A DNA stretch of 64,000 nucleotides, taken from assembly GCF_018863395.1 (NCBI RefSeq), contig NZ_JAHKRR010000001.1, forward strand, positions 992,001-1,056,000, read 5' to 3'. The notes under the pieces were generated by a model, which saw nothing but the letters and a program-made list of their open reading frames with translations, did no database searches and had not been told where the DNA came from. This DNA is from Sinomicrobium weinanense. GTDB taxonomy: Bacteria; Bacteroidota; Bacteroidia; Flavobacteriales; Flavobacteriaceae. Below, piece after piece: positions 27,429-35,966 of this stretch (positions are counted from its first letter, which is position 1; each line of letters starts with the position of its first letter). Made by a program: the position numbers and the translations under genes.

Positions 27429-27860
27429 ATGAAACAAAATAATAAAGTTGAAAAGTGCAGGAAAATTGCTTATTGGATCACCACGGGTTTACTCTCATTC
27501 GGTATGCTTTCGGGTGGTATTGCACAATTACTACGATTGCAGGGCACCGCTGATGGTATATTGAACCTGGGGTACCCTTCCTATTTTATGTCCATTCTCG
27601 GAACGTGGAAAATAATCGGGGTGACTGTATTGTTGCTACCCCGGTTCCGGCTTTTTAAAGAATGGGCCTACGCAGGTTTCTTTTTTGCCATGACCGGAGC
27701 TGTTTTTTCACATTTGGCAAATAGCGAAGGTATCGGGGAAATAACGGCTCCTGCACTATTTGCAGTTTTGGCTGTGCTGTCCTGGAGATTAAGACCTTCT
27801 AACAGAAAAATTCCGTATATTAACTCATCCGTAAAGGTGAGCTCCGGAAAAAGTCTATAA
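27429..27860 (+). CDS. DoxX-like family membrane protein
   Basis: 143 residues with four predicted transmembrane segments (AYWITTGLLSFGMLSGGIAQ; SILGTWKIIGVTVLL; AYAGFFFAMTGAVFSHLAN; ALFAVLAVLSW) and the DoxX-like pattern LGTWKIIGVTVLLLPRFRLFKEWAYAG. Related proteins are small inner-membrane proteins, some tied to redox or thiosulfate metabolism; no specific role can be given. It stands 111 bases after the DUF2071 gene. Confidence 0.85.
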   Translation: MKQNNKVEKCRKIAYWITTGLLSFGMLSGGIAQLLRLQGTADGILNLGYPSYFMSILGTWKIIGVTVLLLPRFRLFKEWAYAGFFFAMTGAVFSHLANSEGIGEITAPALFAVLAVLSWRLRPSNRKIPYINSSVKVSSGKSL

Positions 27861-27959
27861 GACGGACGGACCACAAATATTTATCGCAAAAACAGGAATC
27901 GGCGGGGCTGTATAATGTCCCGTCATTTCGCCGATCATAACCCCTATATTATACGTAAA

Positions 27960-28427
27960 ATGGAATTTATTGAAAAGAGAGCCCTTTCGGAGAAACAAAA
28001 ACAGCAGATCCTGGACCTCTGGAACAGGGAATACCCGAATGCCCTTTCACTCCCCGATATCAGGTCTTTTGAAAAATACCTCCGCTCCCTGGCAGACAAA
28101 CATCATCTCCTGTTGCTGGACGATGAAAAGAACATCAAAGGGTGGCTTGTTTATTTTATCCGTGACGGAGCGCAGTGTTTTGCCATGCTTTTAAACCCCG
28201 ATCAACAAGGTAAGGGGCTCGGGTCCCGCCTGCTGACACTTGCCAAGGAACGCACTGCCGAGCTTCACGGATGGGTCATAGACAACGATAACGAACCCAA
28301 ACACAACGGAGAAAAATACAGGTCACCCATAGGTTTCTATGAAAAGAACGGTTTTGACATACTGCATGACCACAGGGAAGTAAAAAACGGCATCAAGGGA
28401 ATAAGGGTCAGCTGGAAATCCCCCTGA
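27960..28427 (+). CDS. GNAT N-acetyltransferase
   Basis: 155 residues from the ATG at 27960 (MEFIEKRALSEKQKQQILDL), preceded by an A-rich stretch; an upstream in-frame ATG at 27915 adds 15 poorly conserved residues. The acetyl-CoA loop is LLNPDQQGKGLGSRLLTLAK (Q-x-x-G-x-G/S) and the C-terminal half has the PIGFYEKNGFDIL motif. Substrate unknown. The RibD-like gene begins 25 bases downstream, suggesting cotranscription. Confidence 0.85.
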   Translation: MEFIEKRALSEKQKQQILDLWNREYPNALSLPDIRSFEKYLRSLADKHHLLLLDDEKNIKGWLVYFIRDGAQCFAMLLNPDQQGKGLGSRLLTLAKERTAELHGWVIDNDNEPKHNGEKYRSPIGFYEKNGFDILHDHREVKNGIKGIRVSWKSP

Positions 28428-28452
28428 ATCTCCACCAATAAACTGAAAGTAT

Positions 28453-29022
28453 ATGGGAAAAGTAATATTAGACCTCGCCGTAACCCTCGACGGGCATATA
28501 GAAGGGCCGAACGGGGAAATAGACTGGCTCGTCAAGGATGATAAAACAGATTTCGGGGACATTCTCTTTGAAATTCTAGACGGCGTGGATGCTATCTTTT
28601 ACGGAAGAAAGAGTTATGAAGCGTGGGGAAACTACCAGCCCGGGGAGAATACGGGTACAAAACTCCGGGATGCCTATAAACTATTGCACAGCAAAACAAA
28701 ATATGTGTTTTCCACTAAGCTAAAAAGCGACGGCTCCAACACTGTTTTTATCAATTCCGGTATCAGGGAAAAAGTACTGAACCTCAAACGGGACATCAAG
28801 GGTCATATCTGGTTATACGGAGGTGGAGACCTCATAACTTCCTTTGTCAACCTGGGACTGGTTGATGAGTACAGGCTGGCTGTCCACCCAGTAATATTGG
28901 GAGAAGGAAAGCTGCTTTTCAAAAATATTAACAAACGCCTCAGACTAAAACTGACCAATACCAGGAGTTCTTCATCAGGAGTGGTACTGCTTACCTATAC
29001 CGCAGAAAACGGTTCTTCATAA
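28453..29022 (+). CDS. Dihydrofolate reductase-fold protein (RibD C-terminal domain family)
   Basis: 189 residues. Typical opening VILDLAVTLDGHIEGPNGEIDWL, residues about 4-26, then DAIFYGRKSYEAW, YVFSTKL and IWLYGGGDLITSFVNLGLVDEYRLAVHP with the glycine-rich NADPH loop. These stand-alone RibD_C proteins are NADPH-dependent reductases of unknown substrate, distinct from FolA. Second gene of the small GNAT-reductase-GNAT run. Confidence 0.9.
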   Translation: MGKVILDLAVTLDGHIEGPNGEIDWLVKDDKTDFGDILFEILDGVDAIFYGRKSYEAWGNYQPGENTGTKLRDAYKLLHSKTKYVFSTKLKSDGSNTVFINSGIREKVLNLKRDIKGHIWLYGGGDLITSFVNLGLVDEYRLAVHPVILGEGKLLFKNINKRLRLKLTNTRSSSSGVVLLTYTAENGSS

Positions 29023-29088
29023 GCCTTAAACAAAATCTTGTATATATATATATATTTGAATATTGTTTGTCCACACCATACAACATCC

Positions 29089-29580
29089 ATGAACATCACA
29101 TTCGAAAAGTTACAGGAACACCATTTGCCGGAAGTAAAAGAAATATACGACTGGTATATAAAAAACTCTACGGCCACTTTTCATACGGAATCTTTACAGG
29201 TCAATGAATTAAAAGAGTTCATCTACATAGGGCATCCCCTTTATACCTCTTTCCTGATCTGTGCAGACGATAAACCGTCGGGTTATTGCTTTTTTGCCCC
29301 CTACAAAAAAAGGCAAGCCTATAACCGTACGGCCGAAGTTACCATATACCTGAAACCGGGGTTCGAAAAAAAAGGCATCGGCAAAACAGCCCTGGAATAT
29401 CTCGAACAAAAAGGAAGGGAAAACGGCCTCAAAAACCTATTGGGCATCATCACAGGTGACAACGAAGGAAGTATGGCCCTGTTCAGAAAATGCGGCTATA
29501 CACAATGCGCCTGTTTTAAAAACGTAGGGGAAAAATTCGGCAAGGTACTGGATGTGGTGGCTTTTCAGAAAGAGATCTGA
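29089..29580 (+). CDS. GNAT N-acetyltransferase, phosphinothricin acetyltransferase-like
   Basis: 163 residues from the ATG at 29089 (MNITFEKLQEHHLPEVKEIY); a (TA)7 tract at about 29040-29055 lies upstream, and an earlier in-frame ATG at 29038 would read through it. The PAT-type motifs are IYDWYIKNSTATFHTES, VTIYLKPGFEKKGIGKTALEYL (acetyl-CoA loop) and GSMALFRKCGY. Family members acetylate phosphinothricin-like amines or methionine analogues; substrate not known here. Confidence 0.87.
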   Translation: MNITFEKLQEHHLPEVKEIYDWYIKNSTATFHTESLQVNELKEFIYIGHPLYTSFLICADDKPSGYCFFAPYKKRQAYNRTAEVTIYLKPGFEKKGIGKTALEYLEQKGRENGLKNLLGIITGDNEGSMALFRKCGYTQCACFKNVGEKFGKVLDVVAFQKEI

Positions 29581-29582
29581 TA

Positions 29583-30266
29583 TTACTCGTCATCCTCTTT
29601 TACAATGATCATCGTTGCCTTTCCCCCGGTATTGAGCAGCCATTCATTGGCAGAAAGGAGTTCTCCCTGGTCCCCGTATATGCGGAGTTCTGCCGTATTG
29701 GGACCGGAAGTTCCCTGGTTAAGGGCCTGAAAATCTATCTTATTGAAACCTTTTTGAAGCGGCAGGTCAAATCCTTTATACCCGCCCTCCAGGACAATAT
29801 CATCCACCACTATACTGTCGTTGAGATATATCCTTACCCGGTCGCCATCTACATACTCGTGGTCGCGGCATACAATCTTTACGGCCCGGGATTTTGTCTT
29901 GAAATCGCCCAGGTACCTGGTTACTTTGTAATTACCTCCGCGGTCCTCCCCTTCACCTTGTCTCCGGTTTAGACGCTTTTCGTATTTTGTTCCAGGGTTC
30001 AGGAATTGCTCTTTTTCCATAAAATTGTCACTCTCGGAAGTCGACAGGTCAAAGGAGGAATTCGTATTATTTTTATTCAGGTTTAAGTTCGGTGATGGCA
30101 AAAATTCCGGAGAACTGAATATGGATGAATTATTTTCGGGTGTATTTGTATTGGGCAAAGCGGAATTTTCTGCCCGGATCGGGATAGACTTTTTGGGCAG
30201 CATTTCCTGGGCGTCCAAAGAGGCGGAAAATCCCATGACGATAAGTAATATTACAAGCTGTCTCAT
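29583..30266 (-). CDS. Secreted protein of unknown function
   Basis: 227 residues from the ATG at 30266 (MRQLVILLIVMGFSASLDAQ), which begins a clear Sec signal peptide; an upstream in-frame ATG at 30377 adds a basic, unlikely extension. The mature N-terminal part is Ser/Asn/Pro-rich low complexity (residues about 25-90). The C-terminal 130 residues form a beta-rich domain with DRVRIYLNDSIVVDDIVLEG and a C-terminal acidic tail. I do not recognise a named family. Convergent with the GNAT at 29089, three bases apart. Confidence 0.7.
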   Translation of the reverse strand: MRQLVILLIVMGFSASLDAQEMLPKKSIPIRAENSALPNTNTPENNSSIFSSPEFLPSPNLNLNKNNTNSSFDLSTSESDNFMEKEQFLNPGTKYEKRLNRRQGEGEDRGGNYKVTRYLGDFKTKSRAVKIVCRDHEYVDGDRVRIYLNDSIVVDDIVLEGGYKGFDLPLQKGFNKIDFQALNQGTSGPNTAELRIYGDQGELLSANEWLLNTGGKATMIIVKEDDE

Positions 30267-30606
30267 ACTCCCAAGTCTAACAAATTTTATGCCCAACCGG
30301 ACTAATATCCGGGAGTTTTTGATTCTTTTCTTTGTTCCGGATACAACCTCCTGGTACTTAACGTCAAAAATACACAAAGCTGCTTATAAAATTATAATAT
30401 ATTTGTTAAAATAACGTGAATTTGACCTGGGAATGCCCCTTATCATCAGGTCGGCAGCTATAACGCAGGAATAGTGTGCAACCCTGCCCCCTTCCTTTCC
30501 TGCCCGCGATTGTCAGAAGGTATGTTGTTTATAAGATAGTTAACAACTATGCGGCCTGCGGGCTTTTTCCCTCGTTGATATAAAGTATCTTTAAGAAAAC
30601 TTCGTT
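30267..30606. other. Divergent intergenic region
   Basis: Separates the secreted-protein gene (minus) from the 135-residue gene (plus). It contains a GC-rich hairpin-like stretch GCGGCCTGCGGGCTTTTTCC at about 30551-30570 and a near -7 box TATCTTTA (about 30587-30594). No gene is supported. Confidence 0.35.
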
Positions 30607-31014
30607 ATGGACATCAGAACAAAGGACTTACTTCACATCCGTCCGGAAATTCCAAACGCATTGGTTTATGAAGAAATGAGCAGCGACGAACGTTTTCAAA
30701 ACGTCACCATTCGTCCTGTTATCAAACTGCAGGGGGAACTGTTGGTCGAGGCTTTCAGGAATTATGCCAACAAGCACAAAGGGGTGTTTTATACCCTTAC
30801 TCTCGAAAAGCGGCTGGAATACATCGAAAATGCCATTCAAAAGGACATTAAATTCCGGAACTCACTCAAGGGAATGATCATCGGCCAGTTTACGGTAGAG
30901 GAATACCTGACCTATATTGAGAACTCCTCTGCCCTGAACAAAAGGATGATGGGCATGGTCATAGAAACCATAAAAGACCGTGTTCAGTTGCTGGATGTGA
31001 GCGTAGCGGTTTAA
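30607..31014 (+). CDS. Conserved hypothetical protein
   Basis: 135-residue soluble, mostly helical protein. Residues such as FRNYANKHKGVFYTLTLEKR and FTVEEYLTYIENSSALNKRM read like a conserved flavobacterial cytoplasmic protein that databases sometimes label glyoxalase. I see no glyoxalase metal-binding pattern, so I give no function. It converges on corA, whose stop is 10 bases away. Confidence 0.7.
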   Translation: MDIRTKDLLHIRPEIPNALVYEEMSSDERFQNVTIRPVIKLQGELLVEAFRNYANKHKGVFYTLTLEKRLEYIENAIQKDIKFRNSLKGMIIGQFTVEEYLTYIENSSALNKRMMGMVIETIKDRVQLLDVSVAV

Positions 31015-31024
31015 AGCGGTATTT

Positions 31025-32089
31025 TTACAGCCACTTTTTCTTTTTGAAATAAAGGAGCATGCCAATGAATATCAGCAGCATGGTCCCCAGGAGGATAAAA
31101 TAGCTGTATTTTCCATGTAACTCGGGCATATAATCGAAATTCATCCCGTATATCCCCGCGATAAAAGTCAGCGGAATGAATATGGTGGCTATCACGGTAA
31201 GCACTTTCATTACATTGTTCATCTTGTTGCTTATGGTCCCCATATACATTTCCATAAGGCTGAGGATCATTTCGCGGTAGACTTCTATATATTCCACTAC
31301 CTGAATGGTGTGGTCGTAAAGATCGCGATAGTAGTTCTTGATATGCGGTAAAATGTAGTCAGAATCCGATTTCTCTATGCGGCTTACGATCTCCCTGGCA
31401 GGGAAAACTGCTCTTTTGAGTCTCAGCATTTCCTTTTTGAGCCTTAGTATATCCTTGGAAATATCGTCGTGACTTTCTTCAAAAACCGCATCTTCCAGGT
31501 CTTCGATCTTGTCTCCCAGGGTCTCTATGACCAGGAAATAATGATCTACAACGGCATCCAGAAGTACAAAAAGCAGGTAATCCGCCTTTTCTCCCCGCAC
31601 CCTGCCCTTGTTTTCGAGTATCCGTTTCCTGAGGTCGTCGAACACATCGGTATGGGATTCCTGGAAGGTCACCACATAATTCTTTCCCATGATAAGGCTC
31701 AGGTGTTCAATAACCGGGCGCTCTTCTTCGTAGTATATCATTTTGAATACCACGAACAGATAATCGTCAAACTCATCTATTTTGGGCCTCTGATAGGTAT
31801 CTACAATATCTTCGAGGACAAGGGGATGCCATTTATAAAACGTTCCCAGGGCTTCGATGGCTTCGACATTGTGCAGGCCATTGACATTGATCCAGCTTAC
31901 ACTTTCGCTTCCGGCATATTCAAAGACCTCTTTAACATCATTGTAGACCTTATGGGAGCAATGGTCTCTGGAATAATCTATAACTTCAATATAAAATTTC
32001 TGTTCCGGCCGTGTCCCCGTATACGTGAGAGTTCCCGGAACGGAACCAATGCCTTTCCTGCGTTTTCTCCGACCCTGTGGTTTCTTCAT
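31025..32089 (-). CDS. corA: CorA-type magnesium/cobalt transporter
   Basis: Pentameric inner-membrane divalent cation channel of 354 residues. The long N-terminal cytoplasmic domain includes helices around LLFVLLDAVVDHYFLVIETL, and the two C-terminal transmembrane helices follow: the first (VLTVIATIFIPLTFIAGIYG) ends in the diagnostic GMN motif (YGMNF, about residues 319-323) with the PEL-containing loop, then the second helix and a basic KKKKWL tail. Single gene; its upstream gap carries the MITE-like repeat copy B. Confidence 0.95.
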   Translation of the reverse strand: MKKPQGRRKRRKGIGSVPGTLTYTGTRPEQKFYIEVIDYSRDHCSHKVYNDVKEVFEYAGSESVSWINVNGLHNVEAIEALGTFYKWHPLVLEDIVDTYQRPKIDEFDDYLFVVFKMIYYEEERPVIEHLSLIMGKNYVVTFQESHTDVFDDLRKRILENKGRVRGEKADYLLFVLLDAVVDHYFLVIETLGDKIEDLEDAVFEESHDDISKDILRLKKEMLRLKRAVFPAREIVSRIEKSDSDYILPHIKNYYRDLYDHTIQVVEYIEVYREMILSLMEMYMGTISNKMNNVMKVLTVIATIFIPLTFIAGIYGMNFDYMPELHGKYSYFILLGTMLLIFIGMLLYFKKKKWL

Positions 32090-32189
32090 ACGATCAATTT
32101 TTGCGGACTGTCATAGCGTGAAATGCCGGACAGCGGCTTAGGAACTGTTCAAATTTTGTTTTAATACATGACACAAAATCATCAGCAAT

Positions 32190-32369
32190 GACGTAAGACC
32201 GAAGGATGTAAGATATAAGACTTTAAATATGATGAAAAGGGTATCAGCCCCTCATTATAAACCAAATAATCTGTAAATAAGATGACTGAAATTAAATGGA
32301 GATTTTCCAGATTTGCAAAGTTTGACTGCAATTCCAGTCATATATCTTATGTCATGAAGTCTTAAATCC
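32190..32369. mobile_element. MITE-like 180-bp intergenic repeat, copy B
   Basis: Inverted relative to copy A at 24631-24810 and the same length. Left end TGACGTAAGACCGAAGGATG, right end CATGAAGTCTTAAATCC, again imperfect inverted repeats with TAAGAC words. The interior is diverged but alignable. It fills most of the 322-base gap between corA and the META-domain gene; no ORF. Confidence 0.7.
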
Positions 32370-32411
32370 AAAATAACGGTTTTTGATTTTTGTCATATAC
32401 TTAGCAGCTTC

Positions 32412-32849
32412 TTATTCCTCTCTCGGTACAAACGTCATGACCTCTCCTTCTTCAGACAGGAATTTTAGTGTTTTTTCTTCTATTTCGAAGTTGGTTACTG
32501 TTCTCAAAACAGATAAAAACCCGGCTTCTCCGTCCACTCCGGCACAGGCCATAAAGGTGGTAGCGAGTTTATCCAGGTTTATACCGTTCTTGTCTTCTAC
32601 GGCAAAGCCTCCCGTAACCCTGTTACACCCTGCAAAGCCGGAAACATGCATTTCTTCCGCATCAAAATCCAGATAGGGGACTCCCCGGGCAAAACTGGTG
32701 GAATCTACCTCTTTTCCTTCCATGGTCTCCAGCATCCAGGTATTGGAAGTCAGTGCTGCAAACGGGTCTGTCTTCGGAGCGGTATTGCAGGACAATATCA
32801 CCATGGAGGTACACAGGACCCCACTCAGGAACAGTGCAAGTTTTTTCAT
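32412..32849 (-). CDS. META domain (HslJ-like) lipoprotein
   Basis: 145-residue lipoprotein from the ATG at 32849 (MKKLALFLSGVLC), lipobox VILSC. The META domain is clear: TSNTWMLETMEGKEVD, PYLDFDAEEMHVSGFAGCNRVTGGF is the core (GxxGCNRxxG), and TFMACAGVDGE near residue 100. HslJ-type proteins are envelope stress-related in other bacteria. It starts 42 bases after the hisIE stop on the same strand, so some read-through from his is possible but there is no metabolic link. Confidence 0.85.
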   Translation of the reverse strand: MKKLALFLSGVLCTSMVILSCNTAPKTDPFAALTSNTWMLETMEGKEVDSTSFARGVPYLDFDAEEMHVSGFAGCNRVTGGFAVEDKNGINLDKLATTFMACAGVDGEAGFLSVLRTVTNFEIEEKTLKFLSEEGEVMTFVPREE

Positions 32850-32891
32850 AATCCATATATTAATGTTCTCCTTAAATATAGAAAAAAACAC

Positions 32892-33488
32892 TTACTTTTT
32901 ATGCCGTTCACGGAGAATTTTCTCCACATCGGCTAAAGTGTATCCTTTCGCCTGAAGGAGGATCAGATAGTGAAACAACAGGTCTGCACTCTCGTTGAGA
33001 AACAGGTCTTCGTTGTCGTCCTTGGCCTCTATAACGACTTCAACCGCTTCTTCTCCCACCTTTTGTGCAATCTTGTTCATCCCTGCATTGAACAGGGAGG
33101 ACACATAGCTTTTTGAGGAAGTATTTGCCCTCCGGTCACTGATAACATCTTCCAGGACCGAAAGAAACCCGAAATGAGATGTGTTCTCTTCTTTCCAGCA
33201 GGTATCGGTCCCGGTATGGCAGGTAGGGCCCTGAGGCCTTGCCCTTACCAGCAGGGTATCCCGGTCGCAATCTACCTTCATGTCTTCCAGGTACAGAAAA
33301 TTGCCGCTCTCTTCTCCCTTGGTCCAGAGGCGTTGTTTGCTACGGCTGAAAAAGGTCACCTTTCCGGTCTCTAAGGTCTTTTTCCAGGCTTCTTCATTCA
33401 TATACCCCAGCATAAGAACAGCCCTGGTCTCCGCATCCTGGATAACAGCCGGCACAAGGCCACCTCCTTTGTTAAAGTCTATTTCCAT
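32892..33488 (-). CDS. hisIE: Bifunctional phosphoribosyl-AMP cyclohydrolase / phosphoribosyl-ATP pyrophosphatase
   Basis: Catalyses steps 2 and 3 of histidine synthesis. The fused 198-residue protein has the HisI domain first (VLMLGYMNEEAWKKTLETGK; CDRDTLLVRA and the metal-binding GPTCHTGTDTCW near residues 88-99), then the HisE domain (VGEEAVEVVIEAKDDNEDLF with acidic Mg ligands). Last his gene of the operon. A 16-bp minisatellite separates it from hisF. Confidence 0.96.
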   Translation of the reverse strand: MEIDFNKGGGLVPAVIQDAETRAVLMLGYMNEEAWKKTLETGKVTFFSRSKQRLWTKGEESGNFLYLEDMKVDCDRDTLLVRARPQGPTCHTGTDTCWKEENTSHFGFLSVLEDVISDRRANTSSKSYVSSLFNAGMNKIAQKVGEEAVEVVIEAKDDNEDLFLNESADLLFHYLILLQAKGYTLADVEKILRERHKK

Positions 33489-33574
33489 ATTTTATGTCTT
33501 TTTAAAATTTGGTATTCAGGTATATGAATTTACCATAAGAATTATAATACATCCATATACCTAATATACTATCT

Positions 33575-33636
33575 CTCACATTCTCACCTTCTCACATTCT
33601 CACCTTCTCACATTCTCACCTTCTCACATTCTCACC
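33575..33636. repeat. 16-bp minisatellite overlapping the hisF 3' end
   Basis: Nearly four tandem copies of CTCACATTCTCACCTT (33575-33590, 33591-33606, 33607-33622, 33623-33636 incomplete). The last unit encodes the final residues VRM and the TGA stop of hisF (33624-33626 on the minus strand). Units are identical, so the array is young or is kept uniform by slippage. It is not a CRISPR: there are no unique spacers. Confidence 0.85.
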
Positions 33637-34379
33637 ACCACCCCAAGTTCTTTCAGGAACATTTTCAGATCCCTGATATCCATTTCCTTGAAGTGAAACA
33701 CACTGGCAGCAAGGGCCGCATCGGCTTTTCCCAGGGTAAAAGCATCGGCAAAATGCTGCATATTTCCCGCTCCGCCGGAAGCGATCACGGGGATATTTAC
33801 CATCCCGGATATTTTTACCAGGGCTTCATTCGCAAAACCGCCCTTGGTACCGTCGTGGTCCATCGAGGTGAACAGTATTTCACCGGCTCCGCGTTGCTCC
33901 ACTTCCCGGACCCAGTCATAGAGTCTTATATCTGTGGGGACCTTTCCTCCTACCAGGTGCACCAGCCATTCCCCGTTGACCTGCTTGGCATCGACCGCCA
34001 CAACTACGCACTGACTGCCAAACCTGCCGGCAAGATCATCGATAAGCCCCGGATTCTTTACGGCAGAAGAATTGACCGAAACCTTGTCAGCCCCATTGTG
34101 CAACAATATCCCCACATCTTCTACCGAAGCTATCCCTCCACCTACGGTAAAGGGAATATCTACTTTTTCGGCCACGCTTCTCACCAGTCCGGCCAGGGTC
34201 TTGCGTTTTTCTTCGGTAGCGGAAATATCGAGAAAAACCAATTCGTCGGCACCTTCTTTGGCATATAATTCGGCCAGTTCAACCGGGTCGCCGGCATCCC
34301 TGAGGTCTAAAAAGTTAATTCCTTTAACTGTCCTGCCGTTTTTGATGTCCAGACAAGGTATGATTCTTTTTGTCAGCAT
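33624..34379 (-). CDS. hisF: Imidazole glycerol phosphate synthase cyclase subunit
   Basis: Cyclase half of IGP synthase, a (beta/alpha)8 barrel that works with HisH. I use the ATG at 34379 ([20 protein letters not shown], 251 residues), the family start; upstream in-frame ATGs add 7 residues. Catalytic Asp are in PCLDIKNG (about D11) and VVVAVDAK (about D130), and the phosphate-binding loops TVGGGI and ASGGAG are present. The C-terminus and stop codon lie in a minisatellite. Confidence 0.96.
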   Translation of the reverse strand: MLTKRIIPCLDIKNGRTVKGINFLDLRDAGDPVELAELYAKEGADELVFLDISATEEKRKTLAGLVRSVAEKVDIPFTVGGGIASVEDVGILLHNGADKVSVNSSAVKNPGLIDDLAGRFGSQCVVVAVDAKQVNGEWLVHLVGGKVPTDIRLYDWVREVEQRGAGEILFTSMDHDGTKGGFANEALVKISGMVNIPVIASGGAGNMQHFADAFTLGKADAALAASVFHFKEMDIRDLKMFLKELGVVVRM

Positions 34380-34458
34380 AATTATCATAACCTTCCACAA
34401 GGAGAAGGATATTTTATTTTTAAAACCGTTTTATCAATCGTTGTAATGCCTTTTGTTG

Positions 34459-34481
34459 TCGCAATGCATTGCGACGCTACG
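34459..34481. repeat. Dispersed palindromic repeat GCAATGCATTGC, copy 2
   Basis: TCGCAATGCATTGCGACGC followed by TACG, lying in the 113-base gap between hisA and hisF. The outer stem differs from the other copies by compensating changes (CGC..GCG flanked by T/A instead of GGG/CCC), so the ability to pair is kept. Confidence 0.75.
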
Positions 34482-34492
34482 ATTAACCTGCA

Positions 34493-35227
34493 TTACGCTG
34501 TGATGTATCGTTCCAGCTCTTTTAAATGTATCTTTCCTTCATAGATCGCCTTGCCGATAATAGTGCCTTCGCAGCCTGCTTCTTCCAGCCGGGGCAATTC
34601 TTCAAAAGCGGATATTCCACCGGATGCGATCAGTTTTATGTCTTTCGTGTTTTCCAGTATTTTTTGATAGAGGTCAAAGGCAGGGCCTTTTAGCATGCCA
34701 TCCTTGCTTATATCTGTGCATATAACATATTCAACTCCCTGTTCTTTATAATCCTGAATAAATGGAATTAAATCCATACTTGAATTTTCCTGCCAGCCGC
34801 TCACAGCGATCTTTTCACCGGTTTCTCCCGGAAGAACGTCGGCTCCGAGTATGATCTTCTCCGGGCCGTATTTCTCTATCCAGCTTAGAAAGACCTCCCG
34901 GTTCTTCACCGCTATACTCCCCCCGGTAACCTGACGTGCCCCGCTTTCAAAGGCTATTCTCAGGTCTTCGTCGGATTTCAGGCCGCCCCCGAAATCGATC
35001 TTCAGACTGGTTTTGGAGGCGATCTGTTCCAATACCCGGTGGTTTACAATATGACTGCTTTTAGCTCCGTCCAGGTCTACCAGGTGCAGGTATTCAATGC
35101 CGTGATCCTCGAACTGCACAGCAACTTCGAGCGGGTTTTCGTTGTATATTTTTTTGGTATTGTAGTCGCCTTTGGAAAGGCGTACACATTTGCCTTCTAT
35201 AATATCTATGGCTGGAATAATCCTCAT
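34493..35227 (-). CDS. hisA: Phosphoribosylformimino-AICAR ribotide isomerase
   Basis: Step 4 of histidine synthesis, a (beta/alpha)8-barrel isomerase of 244 residues. The opening [19 protein letters not shown] carries the catalytic Asp (about D8), the second Asp is in [15 protein letters not shown] (about D130), and the phosphate loops DFGGGLK and ASGGISA are present. Followed by hisF; preceded by hisH with a palindrome between. Confidence 0.97.
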   Translation of the reverse strand: MRIIPAIDIIEGKCVRLSKGDYNTKKIYNENPLEVAVQFEDHGIEYLHLVDLDGAKSSHIVNHRVLEQIASKTSLKIDFGGGLKSDEDLRIAFESGARQVTGGSIAVKNREVFLSWIEKYGPEKIILGADVLPGETGEKIAVSGWQENSSMDLIPFIQDYKEQGVEYVICTDISKDGMLKGPAFDLYQKILENTKDIKLIASGGISAFEELPRLEEAGCEGTIIGKAIYEGKIHLKELERYITA

Positions 35228-35251
35228 GTCTGTTTTATTGTTTTACCCTGT

Positions 35252-35278
35252 GGGGGCGCAATGCATTGCGCCCCTACG
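35252..35278. repeat. Dispersed palindromic repeat GCAATGCATTGC, copy 3 (contains hisH stop)
   Basis: GGGGGCGCAATGCATTGCG continuing CCCCTACG, the strongest copy: 10 perfect pairs each side without a loop. The hisH stop codon (TAG, minus strand 35274-35276) is inside the conserved TACG tail of the element, so the repeat supplies the gene end. Confidence 0.8.
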
Positions 35279-35864
35279 AGGGTTTTATTTTTAAAAAATT
35301 ATTCAATATCCTCGCACCTGCGGTGCTGCTTTTTTCGGGGTGGAACTGTACGCCATAAAAATTGTCTTTTTGCAGCGCGGAGGCGTATTCCACATCATAT
35401 CGGGTCAACGCTATGGCTTCGCTGCATTCAGGGGCGTAGAAACTGTGAACGAGGTACATAAACTCGTTTTCCTTTACGCCCTCAAACAAGGGCGATTTTA
35501 AACCGGATATCTGGTTCCATCCTATTTGCGGTACTTTTACCTGATCGGAAAACCGGACGATATCTACATCAAATATGCCCAGGCCTTTGGTCCTGCCTTC
35601 TTCCGAAGATTTACACATCAACTGCATACCCAGGCAAATGCCGAGTACAGGCTGTTTCAACTCCGGAATAACCCTGTCTATCCCGGTGGCTCGCAATTTT
35701 CTCATAGCACTTCCGGCTTCTCCCACCCCGGGGAATATCACCTTGTCTGCCTGACGGATGGTCCCGGCATTATCGGTTAAAACGGCTTCATAGCCCAGCC
35801 GTTCTATGGCAAAACGGATGCTTTGTATATTTCCTGCTCCGTAATCTATAATAACTATGTTCAT
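35274..35864 (-). CDS. hisH: Imidazole glycerol phosphate synthase glutaminase subunit
   Basis: Class I glutamine amidotransferase supplying ammonia to HisF, 196 residues. The nucleophile Cys is in PVLGICLGMQLMC (about C78), and the His/Glu of the triad are in YGVQFHPEKSS. Starts at the ATG at 35864 with the GAGNIQS motif near residue 10. Stop codon inside repeat copy 3. Confidence 0.97.
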   Translation of the reverse strand: MNIVIIDYGAGNIQSIRFAIERLGYEAVLTDNAGTIRQADKVIFPGVGEAGSAMRKLRATGIDRVIPELKQPVLGICLGMQLMCKSSEEGRTKGLGIFDVDIVRFSDQVKVPQIGWNQISGLKSPLFEGVKENEFMYLVHSFYAPECSEAIALTRYDVEYASALQKDNFYGVQFHPEKSSTAGARILNNFLKIKPS

Positions 35865-35899
35865 AAGTATAACCCTTCGACTTCGCTTAGGGCGGGTGT

Positions 35900-35966
35900 T
35901 AGAAGTTAGAAGTACGAAGTGGAGAACTAAGCCAACTTCGTACTTCTAACTTCGTATTTCTAACTT
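35900..35966. repeat. Hairpin repeat between hisB and hisH
   Basis: GTTAGAAGTACGAAGT (35905-35920) and ACTTCGTACTTCTAAC (35935-35950) are perfect complements over 16 bases, with extra AACTTC units on the right. Possibly an mRNA processing or partial termination site in the his operon. Confidence 0.65.

Noticed and set aside
33575-33636. Possible CRISPR array
   Set aside because: Units are contiguous identical 16-mers without spacers, and there are no cas genes; it is a minisatellite.
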